Part shown: positions 52,072 through 62,701 of the stretch, in pieces
Position numbering within the stretch: the stretch's first letter is position 1
Layout: each line of letters opens with the position of its first letter
Notes under the pieces: generated by a model
Seen by the model: the letters and a program-made list of their open reading frames with translations, nothing else
Told to the model about the DNA's origin: nothing
Database searches by the model: none
Position numbers and translations under genes: made by a program
From: Alopecurus myosuroides
Taxonomy: Eukaryota > Streptophyta > Magnoliopsida > Poales > Poaceae
Direction of reading: 5' to 3'
Assembly: GCA_028641055.1 (NCBI GenBank)
Contig: CM054063.1
Coordinates: forward strand, 179,248,756-179,312,755
DNA: 64,000 nt

Positions 52072-53681
52072 TGATGCGCGTGTAACACACGTTCGTTGGG
52101 AGACCCCAAGAGGAAGGTATGAAGACAACATCAGTAAGTTTCCCTCAGATAGAAACCAAGGTTGAATCGGCCAGTAGGAGAAAGGAGCAACTTCCGAAGG
52201 TTGATCCAGCTGAGATGGCAGGGCGCACTACTAGTTCAGCAGCAACGTGGAACCTACACAACACAATCAATTCACTTTGCCCCAAAGAAGCAGTGAGGTT
52301 GTCAATCTCACCGGTTTTGCTGAACACAAAGAGCTTAAACGTATGGTGTGTAAAATAGTATGAGAACAGTATGAAAACATTAGTAGTAGTGTGAAAACAG
52401 TAGAAGCAGTGTGAAAACAATGGATCCAGTGTGTGTATTATCAGACTGAGAAAATGGATCGGGGTCCACAGTTCACTAGAGGTGTCTCTCCATAAAAGAT
52501 AACTAACATGTGTGGTGAATAAATTACAGCTGCGCAATTGATAGATAATGAAACATGCATGACATAAAGATTACTATGAGATTCATGCGGGCATTACAAC
52601 AAAATACATAGATAGTTATCCAACTGCATCTATGACTAATAATCCACCCTCGAATATCATCCGAACAAACGTTGGGTATTAAATTGCAAGTAACGGATTA
52701 TCGCAGTAAGCAAAGTGTGTAATGTAAACAATGTAAAGAAAGTAAACATCGTTGTTTTCTCCCTAATGGCAACAACACATCCTCGATCCGTCACGTTTCT
52801 GACACTCGAGCACACATGCAAAGGAGGCATGAACCCATTGTCGAGCATAAATACTCCCTCTTGGAGTCACTAGCATCTACTTGGCCAGAGGATCTACTAA
52901 CAATGGAGAGCACGCAAGATCGAAAATAACATACACATGAAGACAACATGATAGATTGATAATCAAGAGACATACCATTCAAATATCATCGGATCCCAGC
53001 AAACACAACATGTAGCATTACAAATAGATGATCTCGATCATGTGAGGCAGCTCACGAGATCCAAACATGATGCATAAAGAGAAGAGGACAACCATCTATA
53101 TACTGCTATGAACCCGTAGTCCAAGGATGAACTACTCACGCATCACTCCGGAGGCGGGCATGGTGGTGTAGATCCCTCCGGTGATGATTTTCCCGCCCGA
53201 CAGGGTGCCGGGGAGAACTCTAGAACTCTCCCGATCTCGGGTTGACGATGGCGGCGGTCTCGGGTTTTTTTCGTGGAAAAGTGGTATATTTTTAGGTTTA
53301 GATATACGAGGGGGTAATATAGGCGAAAGAGCGATGGCGGTGGGTGCCCGAGGGGCCCACACCAACCCCAGGCACGGCCAGGGGGCGCCTCCCTATGGTG
53401 TGGCCCCCTGTGGCCCCCTCCGGGCATCTTTGGGAATCCGTGGAACCTTCGAGAATTCTAAGACTCCCGGGCTTCGAATTTTCCAATTCCGAGAATATTT
53501 CCATTACAACTTTTCTGAAACTAAAAACAACAGAAAACTGGAACTGGCTCTGTGGCATCTTATCAATAGGTTAGTCCCGGGAAATCGATAAAAATGGCAT
53601 AAAGTGTAAGGAAAACATGTAGCATATGGCATAAAAACAACATGGGACATCAGAAATTAAGGATACGTTTATGATTTATTA
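52072..53681 (-). mobile_element. Complete family A LTR (5' LTR of a reverse element), 1.6 kb
   Basis: On the minus strand it runs from TAATAAATCATAAACG at 53681 (the usual TGATA start, altered) to ...TACACGCGCATCA at 52072. It is uninterrupted and serves as the reference for the CACTA-split LTR at 129-7609, from which it has clearly diverged. It abuts a B3-type coding fragment at 53682. Confidence 0.88.
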
Positions 53682-53801
53682 GATGTGCTCGAGATATGGA
53701 TGTTCGACGACACCCTTATCTGTTTCAAATGCTGCCAGGATAGCTCTGATGAGAGCGGTGAAGATAGCTCTGACAAGGACGACACCCCTGACGAGGAATA
53801 G
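53682..53801 (+). pseudogene. B3-type gene, 3' terminal part
   Basis: An open frame of 39 codons plus TAG starts exactly at the LTR edge: DVLEIWMFDDTLICF, then an acidic Ser/Asp tail (SSDESGEDSSDKDDTPDEE). This fits the last strand and acidic tail of grass B3 proteins ('vltvkvFD.t.Cr..y', acidic end). The first five bases are GATGT. The other fragment (7610, minus strand) ends with GACGT, and both encode Asp-Val in the expected frame. The two look like the halves of one gene split by one family A insertion. Confidence 0.55.
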
Positions 53802-54135
53802 TAGGTTGAGCCATGGGGGTTGAGCGTCGCTCTTCATGTCCTTATGTCAGAATTTGTTAGTATTCGTGTTTGTCATGTCATTATGTCAGACTTTGGCAGT
53901 ATCAACACATCTATGTGACTATGTTTTTATTGGTGTGAGACTTTGTTTTTATTCATGTTCCAAATGTTAGACTATATATGTTATTATTCATGCTCTATCA
54001 ATGTATTTGAAGATCAATGAATTTTTGTGTGTCATATTTCCACATGGAAATGCACTTGACATGTTTTACTTTAAGAAAAATGGTAATATAAACTGTGGCA
54101 AATGTGTAAGAAAAATGGAAAACAGTAAACAAAAC
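53802..54135 (+). other. 3' untranslated-like sequence after the B3 end
   Basis: AT-rich, with GTCATTATGTCAGA-type phrases repeated twice (about 53846 and 53878) and no coding. It probably represents the 3' UTR and downstream of the B3 gene. Confidence 0.35.
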
Positions 54136-54138
54136 CTG

Positions 54139-54515
54139 GAAAACAGGGGATAACGCCCTGGTCCCAGGTCATGTTGGTAGGCATAACACAAAGGTCCGGG
54201 CAATCGATTTTATTGTACCCTTTAACCATAATGCCTTCAACCAGGGCGTTAAAGATTCTAGCGCGGAATTCCGGGATAAAACCGGGCTAACTCCTTGAGC
54301 TAACAGAGCCCAGCCGGAAGTTATCGCGAAATTTTGTGCGATGGGTCTATAACACCTCTGTGTGATGCGTTAGGCATACGAGATGCGGAATTACGCGTCA
54401 ACTACTTAGTAAATCCTCAGTCTAATAAATTCTAGCCAGAAGTTAGTTAGTAATTTCACGTCAACTCCACGCCAAACAGCATAACGGCCCTATCCAAGGC
54501 GTTATGCGCCTAGAT
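54139..54515. repeat. Distal ATAACGCCC motif block of PMD element copy 1
   Basis: Contains GGATAACGCCCTGG, CATAATGCC...CAGGGCGTTAAA and CATAACGGCCC...AAGGCGTTATGCGCC, mostly as inverted pairs about 10-20 bases apart. Confidence 0.6.
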
Positions 54516-55319
54516 AGATTTTCCAAAAAAAATCAAGTTTTTTAGGATATCCTCCATCATAATTTTTCACCTTTTTTAGGATAGACTCCATCATATTTTT
54601 TCCAATATTTTGATGATAGCCTCCACTTCATCATTTTGTTCTAACTTGAGGATGGTTTTTCGATCCATGGCGAAGGAATAGGTACTCAAACTGTTGATGT
54701 TATTTTTGATAGATCTAATTGGAGACACTTTACGATTTGTATTTGGATCATATTGTTAAGTAATTAAATTAACCAAAAGATTTAATTGGAGCATATTGTT
54801 AATTAATTAAATTAACAAAAAAATTGCATCATATTGGTATCTCCTGGATAAATCTAACAATGGAGAATATAATTCACGAAGAAATATTTTAATGGATAAC
54901 TCTAAATAAAAAAAGAGATGACATAAGTGCAACAACAATGACCTAACATAGGTTTATTACATACCATAATAAAGTTCAAATCCATATAGGAACAATTCAC
55001 TTCATGAAACAAGTTGAACGAAAACGACAACTTCACGACACAAGTTCATGACACAATCCATAGAGGAACGAAGATCACAACAGTCACTATGCATCACTCG
55101 TTGGGGGTTTCCCCCTACGGCATGGGATCTTCCTCTTATTTATCCTCGTGATCTTGAGAGGAACATCCTCCTCATCCCATTTCTACCCTTGCTGCTCCCT
55201 GTCCTCTTGCGGCTGAATGGATACACCATAATTATTCCCCTTAGTATACATATTAGGAGTAAATATTGGCTCTCTCCTTGGGAGATTGTGTTGCCTCAGC
55301 TCTAAGGACTACGATCATA

Positions 55320-57607
55320 CTGACGAGTTGTTGGCCTTGGTGCATCTGGCATCTATGAGGTGTTAATCTCCTCATGAATGGCCTCGTCTTTGCCTTCAGC
55401 GTCATCTTCATGGCCATGGTTTGAAGAGGCGCCACGGGGATGGCTTGAAGAGGCACCTCTTCCCCGTGAGCCCTATCCACCTCTCATCGATGAGTGATGC
55501 TGACTAGACAGATATGTCATCGTCCGCGAAATGGAAACCAAATAAAGCACAAATGACACGTGTAAAATCACGGGTTTTCTGCAAAAAATAATAAATAAAC
55601 TTAGTTAAGATATTTCGACAACAAGAAGGAAAAATCAACAATTTTTATCTCCACGGCATACCTCAACCATGGTTCTAAGGGTAGACTCAGATTCTGTATG
55701 TCCAGGAGGATAACGGAGTGTATTCACACTCTTGTCATGATGTTTCTTCAGCTCCTTTTCTACGAAAACAACAATATAGGTTAGTTTACCACCGACAAAT
55801 ACGGAAACTAAATTAATGATGTCACATGCAAATACGACATGACGTACCACACAGCTGACCACCGGCGCCAACTCCTGGCATTAGCAGGTGTGCCTGGTCC
55901 TCTTATTATACTCTAAATTCGACAAGTAGATGGTGTGCGCGTCTACCGCATCATAAACATTATCAGTGCCGAAAGCAGGAGGAAGCAGTTTAAAATGAGC
56001 TAGCCAAGAGAGGTATCTGTCGAATGCTGAAGTGTTGTGAGGAGGGTCATCAAATTGTATTTCTCCATTTTCATGAGCCCAATTCAAGTTATCAACACAG
56101 TTTTTTAACTCAATGATGTATTTTTCAAAATTCTTTGGTCAATACTTCGTGGACCGCGATTGTTTCTTGTCCGGTATACATAATAAATTTTAGGTATGTT
56201 AGCCTAGTAGAATTGGCTACAATTATTACTAGGTAAGCAATGTGAATCACTTACTGGGGCAATGACATGCCAGTGTCCTTATAAGGAGGACGGGTGTTTT
56301 GGAACAATCCAAATTGTCTCATAACCCTGTTTGGCAAATGCCACTACACTGCAAAAAAAAAACAGACCATCGGACATTTCATCCGCCAAAAATGTTGTTC
56401 GGTTAGACACTTCGGATTCAAGTGGAACTACACGTCAAGACCAATTTTCCCTGATGTACTGTATGGTCCCAAGCAATCTATGGATAATACAATTTAGATT
56501 GTTAGTTTGAACCATCTCAGTGGTACTCTGGACCTATGTAGCATACAAATCTTACCATGTATGGGGTAATGGTATCGAACGCATTGGTGAACTCAAGATA
56601 TAAGGTATTAGATGTACCCCATTCATGCTTAACTTTGAACCATCTCAACATCCATGTAGCCAGACATTCTGGATCACCAGCCTCATCCCACTTCATATCA
56701 AGATTAGAAACTGGTTTGCCAACTGAAAAATGCTCCCAACTTCATACAGACAATAGCACCAAGCAACCACCCATATTTCATTCAACCTTATTCTTACCCT
56801 GTTGGATCTTAGCCTGTGGGACTTTTTCCCTTCAGCACACCTCGTCCAACTACATAAAGAATAAAATACGATTTACATTTCATTACATCATACATAGGAA
56901 ATTTTGAACGGACTGGGCATGGAAACGTGGTTACTTATCGATACAAATAAGCCAGTGCAGCCGTACCCCAACTCCATTTGTAGTCCCAATCAGGTAACAA
57001 CTGGAGCCACATATATGGGGTATTTGAGCCACCACCGTCTGAAAATAGAGCACGGCAAAGGACATACCACAAGTATGCTCTGGCATACCGCTGCAAACCA
57101 TCTTCATCTATCTCCTCTGGGCATCTTTCAAAATGTTCAAAAATCCAACCAAAGTGGGCACCGACGGCTCTTCCCAAATGTCCGGCTCTATCTCGAAATA
57201 TGATATCATTACCGCACGCCATCCCTCAGTACCATTGTTACGAAAAAATAGGTCCCCCTGATGGGAAGTGTCGTAATCATTAAAACATACTGCAACGTCA
57301 TGGTCATCTCCCCACAAGGCAGGTGAAAAGTGTGTGTCTCCGGTCGCAAGCGGTCTACGATCACGGCGATGGCACATGGGTTGAACTTTGACATCCCATG
57401 AATCACCATATTGACAAATGGAAGCAGCCCGGTCCTCCAGATGTTCGGTGTATACCTCTCATCGTAATGCATTGACCAATGACCTAGGCGGTCTTCCGCC
57501 GGACTTTCAACCTTTGAGGACCTTATGTGCAGCATGGGTAAAATATCATCGGCCGCCATATAACGGCCATGGTGGTCCACATCGTAAACTGACTTGAGAA
57601 GGTACAT
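55320..57607 (-). pseudogene. Plant mobile domain (PMD) gene, copy 1, broken
   Basis: Starts MYLLKSVYDVDHHGRYMAAD at 57607. The PMD signature follows: FNPCAIAVIVDRLRPETHTF and LPCGEMTMTLQYVLMITTLPIRG. Then frame changes occur near 57235-57200. A later exon has AYLWYVLCRALFSDGGGSN and WDYKWSWGTAALAYLYR. Stops follow at 56700-56900, and the C-terminal Ser/His-rich region is near 55380-55500. PMD proteins (MAIN/MAIL1-like) occur in host genes and in many plant transposons. This copy keeps a Trp codon where copy 2 has a stop, but has frameshifts of its own. Confidence 0.75.
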
Positions 57608-58309
57608 AGACCTACAAAAGAAAGAAAAAGACGATTATAACAACACGGGAAAAGATCATAATACTAAAAGTAGTAATGATTCAAAAATCATAACTATTTA
57701 TAACAAATCTACTTACCTATCCTATACTAAGAATGTACTTAACTATCTAATACTAACAAATCAACGGGAAAATATTACACAATAATATGAACTAACATTA
57801 TAATGAACTAAAATTTACCAATACTATCCGATACTATCCAATTATATGAACTAAAGATCACAATTATATGACCTCATAATAACAATCTAATAGTAACAAC
57901 ATATTACTAAAAAAATCAATTTTGACCACTAAATCTAATACTAGAATCTAGGGTTTCCTAATCCACAAGTAGTAGTACCAACCTAAATAGCTAGAACCCC
58001 ACTAATCAACTACTAACAACCTAATACTGACAAGCTAAATATCTAATAAACTAGATAAACTAGGGATCGGGAAAACCTAGAGAATCAAATGTGAGGATTT
58101 CAACTAATAAAAAGAGTGAAAAAGTGGGGCATACCTTTAGAAATCCTTAGGAAACCAAATCCCTGACAAATGGGCCTCCGATATTTACCAAAAGATGAGG
58201 GATTTTGGGGAGAAGAGGGTTGGGGCAGCCCTTCTTCTTGAAGAACAAAGAGAGGAGACGAGAAAAGATGTTTGGAATCGGGAGGGGGTTGTGCGAGCGG
58301 TTAAGTTCG

Positions 58310-58482
58310 CCCGCATAACACCTCTGTCTAGGGCGTTATGCACCTAGCCGCATAACACCCTAGTTTAGGGCATTATGGTGGCGGCCACGTGAAAGTCCTC
58401 AGCCAGGTTAGCACGGTCAATAACGCCTAGGGCCACACGTTACACTAGAGATCATAACGCCCTAGAGGCGGGCGTTATGAAA
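58310..58482. repeat. Proximal ATAACGCCC motif block, PMD copy 1
   Basis: Contains GCATAACACCTCTG...AGGGCGTTATGCACC, GCATAACACCC...TTAGGGCATTATGG and CATAACGCCCTAGAGGCGGG...TTATG, three inverted pairs. It lies just upstream of the PMD leader (minus strand). Confidence 0.65.
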
Positions 58483-58567
58483 AAGGGTTGTTTTTTAAAA
58501 TTTTGGGTGTAGGGGGTTAGATTGTGAATTTGCAGCGCCAAAAGGTTATTTTTGTAAAATATCACCT

Positions 58568-58834
58568 ATTTGGGGGACATCAGATAACATTTCGGAAATA
58601 CCAGACACATTAATGGGGGCGCCGGTGGAAATGTATGCAAAACTGCAGCCACTGATTGATGACTCATGGTGATAACTTGCTGAACTTCAGTAGCGCTAGC
58701 GGCCACCCAGGCCAGCAGTTTGGCTTTGGGCCTGGGCCTCTCCGTGCCAGTCTCACAAACGCATAGCAGATTCCCCATTGTTCAACACTTCAACTCCGTA
58801 TCTCCGCAACGTAGAGCTTGCTTGCCTGCTTTTC
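58568..58834. other. Unique spacer between the two PMD elements
   Basis: 267 bases unrelated to either arm, with a minus-strand 70-codon frame of no recognised family. It includes GGCCTGGGCCTC and GGCGCCGG. It may be ancestral DNA into which both elements inserted. Confidence 0.4.
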
Positions 58835-58914
58835 GGGTGAAATTTTACATAAATAACCTTTTTGGCAGCAAATTCACGATCTAACCCTTAAAATAAAAAA
58901 ATAAAAAAATAACA

Positions 58915-59092
58915 CTATTTCATAATGCCCATCTATAGGGCGTTATTCCCTCTAGTGTAACGCGGAGGCCTAAGATGTTATTGACCATGTCAATGTGGAC
59001 GAGGACTTTCACGTGGTTGTCACCATAACTCCTTAAACTGGGGCATTACGCCCGTGGCACCATAACGCCCTGGACTGGGTCGTTATGCGGGT
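58915..59092. repeat. Proximal ATAACGCCC motif block, PMD copy 2
   Basis: Contains CATAATGCCCATCTATAGGG, then GGGCATTACGCCC and CATAACGCCCTGGACTGGGT...GTTATG. Same organisation as 58310-58482 but clearly diverged. Confidence 0.65.
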
Positions 59093-59927
59093 AAACTTAA
59101 CCGGCCCACTCCCATCCGATCCCTAACTTCCCCTTTCCTCCTCTTCTTCTATTCTCCAGCAAAAGAAGAACTACCCTGCCGCCCCCCTCCTCTCCCTCAA
59201 ATCCCCCTCTGTTGGCAAGATTAGAGCCAATCTATGGGGGATTTGGTTCCCATTGGAGTTGTGAAGGTATGCCCCCACTTTTTCCCTCTTTATATTCGTT
59301 GAAATCCTCACATTTGATTTTTCTAGAAATTCCCGATCCCTAGTTCATCTAGTTTCTTAACTATTTAAGTTGTTAGTATTAGGTTTTTAGTAGTGGATTA
59401 GTGGTTTTCTAGGTTATCTTGCTAGTATTAGGTTGCTACTACTAGTGGATTAGGAAGCCCTAGATTCTAGTATTAGATTTAGTTTTCAAATTTGATTTGT
59501 TAGTAATAGGTTGTTACTATTAATTTGTTATTATGAGGTATTTAGTGTTAGGTTTCTATTAGTAGTACTAGTATAGTCATTTTGTAAATACTAGTTTTTT
59601 TATAAATGTTTAGTTCATTGCAAATAAGTATTGGATAGTTCATTATAATTTTAGTTCATATTATTGTTATAAATAAATTAAAATTGTGATATTTAGTTCA
59701 TATAATTGGATAGTATTGGTAAATTTTAGTTCGTTATAATTTAAGTCCATATTATTGTGTAAATCTTCTCGTTGATTTGTTAGTATTAGATAGTTTATTA
59801 CATTCTTAGTATAGGATATTTAAATAGTTTGTTATACATAGTTAGTATTTTAAATCATTACTACTTTTCAGTGTTGTGATCTTTTCCCTCGTTGTTTTAA
59901 TCGTTTATTTCGTTCTTTCGTAGAGCT

Positions 59928-62009
59928 ATGTCTCTTCTCAAAGAGGTTTACGATGTGGACCATCGTCGCCGTTATATGGCGGCCGATGATGTTTTACCCA
60001 CGTTACACTTGAGGTCCGCAAAGGTTGAAGATCTAGCGGAAGACCCCTCGGTTCGTTGGTCGATGCATTACGATGAGAGGTATACACCATACATTCGGAG
60101 GATCGGGTTGCTTACATTTGTCAATATAGTGATTCATGGGATGCCCAAATTCAATCCATGTGCCATCACCGCGCTCGTAGACCGCTGGCGACCGGAAACG
60201 CACATTTTTCACATGCCTTGTGAGGAGATAATTGTGACGCTGCAGGATGTTTCAATGATCACGGCACTTCCCATTAGGGGAGAACCTGTTTGTCTGAACA
60301 CTAGTACTGAGGGATGGCATCCGGGAATGAAGCCGGGCATTCTAGGAAGAGTCGTTGGTGCCCTTTTTGGTTTGATTTCTAAACATTTTGGAACATGCCT
60401 AGAGGAGGTAGATGTAGATGTTTTGCAGCGGTATGCCAACGCATACTTGTGATATGTCCTTTGTCGTGCTATATTTCCAAACGGAAGTGGCTCGAATTCC
60501 CCATATATGTGGTTCCAGTTGTTATCTAAGTGGGACTACAAGTGGAGTTGGGGTACGACTGCACTGGCTTATTTATATCGACAGGTAACCACGTTTTCAT
60601 ATCCAGTCCATTCTGAAATTCCTATGTATGATGTCATGAAATGTAAATTGTATTATATTCTTTATGAAGTTGGACGAGGTGTGCCGAAGGGGTAAAGTCC
60701 AACAGGCTAAGATCCAACATGGTAAGAATAAGGTTGAATGCAATATGAGTGGTTGCTTGATGCTTCTGTCCGTATGGAGTTGGGAGCATTTCTCAATTGG
60801 CAGACCAGTTCCTAATCTCGATATGCAGTGGGGTGACGGTGGTGATCCAGAACGTCTAGCTACATGGATTCTAAAATGGTTCAAAGTTAACCGTGAATGG
60901 GGTTCCTCTAAAACCCTATATCTTGAGTAAACCAATGAGTTCGACACCATTACCCCTGACATGGTAAGATTTGTATGCTACATAGGTTTAGAGTACCACC
61001 GAGATGGTTCAAAGTAACAATCTATATTGTATTATGCATAGGTTACCTGGGAGTCATACGGTCCAGCGGGGCAAACTGGTTTTGACATGTCGTTCGACTT
61101 GAATCCAAAGTGTCTATCCGAACAACATTTTTGGCGGATGGAATGTCCGATGGTCTGTTTATTTGCAGTGGGGTGGCATTTACCAAACAGGGTTATGAGA
61201 CAATTTGGATTGTTGCAAACGACCCCTCCTCCTTATAAGAACACTCACACGTAGTTGCACCAGTAAGTGATTCCCATTGCTTACCTAGTGATCATTGTAG
61301 TCAATTCTACTAGGCTAACATAGCTAAAATTTGTTATGTAGACTAGACAAGAAACAATCGCGGGCCACGAAGAATTGGCCAAAGAAGTTTGAAAAATACA
61401 TCACCGAGTTCAAGACCATTGTTGATAACTTTAATTGGGCTCATGATAATGGAGAATCCAATTTGATGACCCTCCTCACAACACCGCGGCATTCGACAAA
61501 TACCTCACTTGGCTAGAAACTAGGACTCGTTATAAACTGCTCCCACCTGCTTTCAGCACTGACAATGTTTATGATGCGGAAGACCCTGACACTATCGACT
61601 TGTCAAACTTGGAGTACAATAAAAGCATCAGGGACACGTGTCAACGTCAGGAGTTGGCGCCAGTGGTCAACTGTATGGTGCGTCATGCCGTATTTTCACG
61701 TGACATCATTAATTTAGTTTCCGTACTTGTCGGTGGTCAACAAACCTATATTGTTATTTTTATAGACAAAACAGCTGAGAAAACATCATGACGAGATTGT
61801 GCATGTGCTCTGTTACCCTCCTATTTATCCAGAATCCGAGTCTACCCTTAAAACCATGGTCGGCCTCTCGGTCAAGTGAGCATCACTCATCAGCGAGCAG
61901 TGGACAGGGCTCACGGGGAAGAGGTGCCTCTTCAAGCCGTCCCCACGGCGCCTCTTCAAGCCATGGCCATGACAATGACGCTGAAGGCGAGGACGAGGAC
62001 GTTCATTAG
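59928..62009 (+). pseudogene. Plant mobile domain (PMD) gene, copy 2, broken
   Basis: The ATG at 59928 follows an acceptor-like CTTTCGTAGAGCT and a leader/first intron (donor at about 59266). The first exon reads KFNPCAITALVDRWRPETHI and EIIVTLQDVSMITALPIRGE, the PMD core. An in-frame TGA at 60450-60452 replaces a Trp codon kept in copy 1. The frame then continues to LAYLYR and a donor at about 60583. Later exons: LDEVCRRG (about 60666), NREWGSSKTLYLE then a stop, FDLNPKCLSEQHFWRMECP and LPNRVMRQFGL (61092-61210), and KKQSRATKNWPKKFEKYI. The C-terminus is Ser/His-rich with an acidic end (61876-62009). It has multiple lesions, so is probably not translated in full. Confidence 0.78.
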
Positions 62010-62701
62010 AAGATTAACACCTCTCATATGCCAGATGCACCAAGGCCAACTCCTCGTTAGCATGATCGTAGTCCTTTCGAGCCGAGGGATACTCGTGATA
62101 TGTATGCTAAGGGGCAGAATCCTGGTGTATCCATTCAGCCGCAAAAGCAGAGGGAGTAGCAAGGGGAGATAGAGAATGAGAAGGATGTTCCTCTCAAGTT
62201 CGTAAGGAAAAGAGGTAGCTCCCTTGCCGTATGGGAAAACTCCCGGGTGATTCTTAGTCACCGTTCTGATCTCCGTTCCTACAAGCATTGTGTCATGAAT
62301 TTGTGTCGTCAAGTTCTCGTTGTGGTTGAACTTGTTTCATGAACTTGTGGATTTGCACTTTATTATGGTATGTAATAAACCTATTTTAGGTCATTGTTGT
62401 TGAACTTATGTCGTTCTCTTTTCTATTTACAGTTATCCATTAAAATATATCTTCGTAAATTATATTCTCTATTGCTACATTCTATGTTCTTTATTGTTAG
62501 AACTATCCTTAATAACTTGGAAAAATTATGATTGAGGTTATTCTCAATAACTTGTAAAAACTACGATGGAGGCCAATATATGTTTTATTGCCAATATATG
62601 TTCTCTAAATGTGTTTTTCAAAGGACAGTTTAAAATGTATTGGAAACTAATTAGAACATTCGTAACTAATTATTCTTATGAGTTTTAGGATCAAATACTT
62701 T

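Larger units (their letters stand above)
54136..58567 (-). mobile_element. PMD-carrying element, copy 1 (reverse)
   Basis: Homologous over its length, in opposite orientation, to 58835-62701. The proximal end on the minus strand reads GGTGATATTTTACAAAAATA near 58567; copy 2 starts GGTGAAATTTTACATAAATA. Blocks of CATAACGCCCT/AGGGCGTTATG motifs occur near both ends (54139-54515, 58310-58482), like subterminal transposase sites. No transposase is present. No matching terminus was found at the distal end, so the superfamily and exact boundary are unknown. Confidence 0.55.
58835..62701 (+). mobile_element. PMD-carrying element, copy 2 (forward)
   Basis: Starts GGTGAAATTTTACATAAATA, then CTTTTTGGCAGCAAATTCAC, homologous to the end of copy 1. 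It has a subterminal motif block at 58915-59092, a leader and first intron, the PMD gene and a 3' UTR. The distal end is cut by a gypsy LTR at 62702, which explains why the distal motif block of copy 1 has no counterpart here. Confidence 0.55.

Noticed and set aside
54136..62701. Single giant foldback element
   Set aside because: The arms are too diverged and carry different lesions, and the 267-bp centre is unique; two separate insertions fit better.
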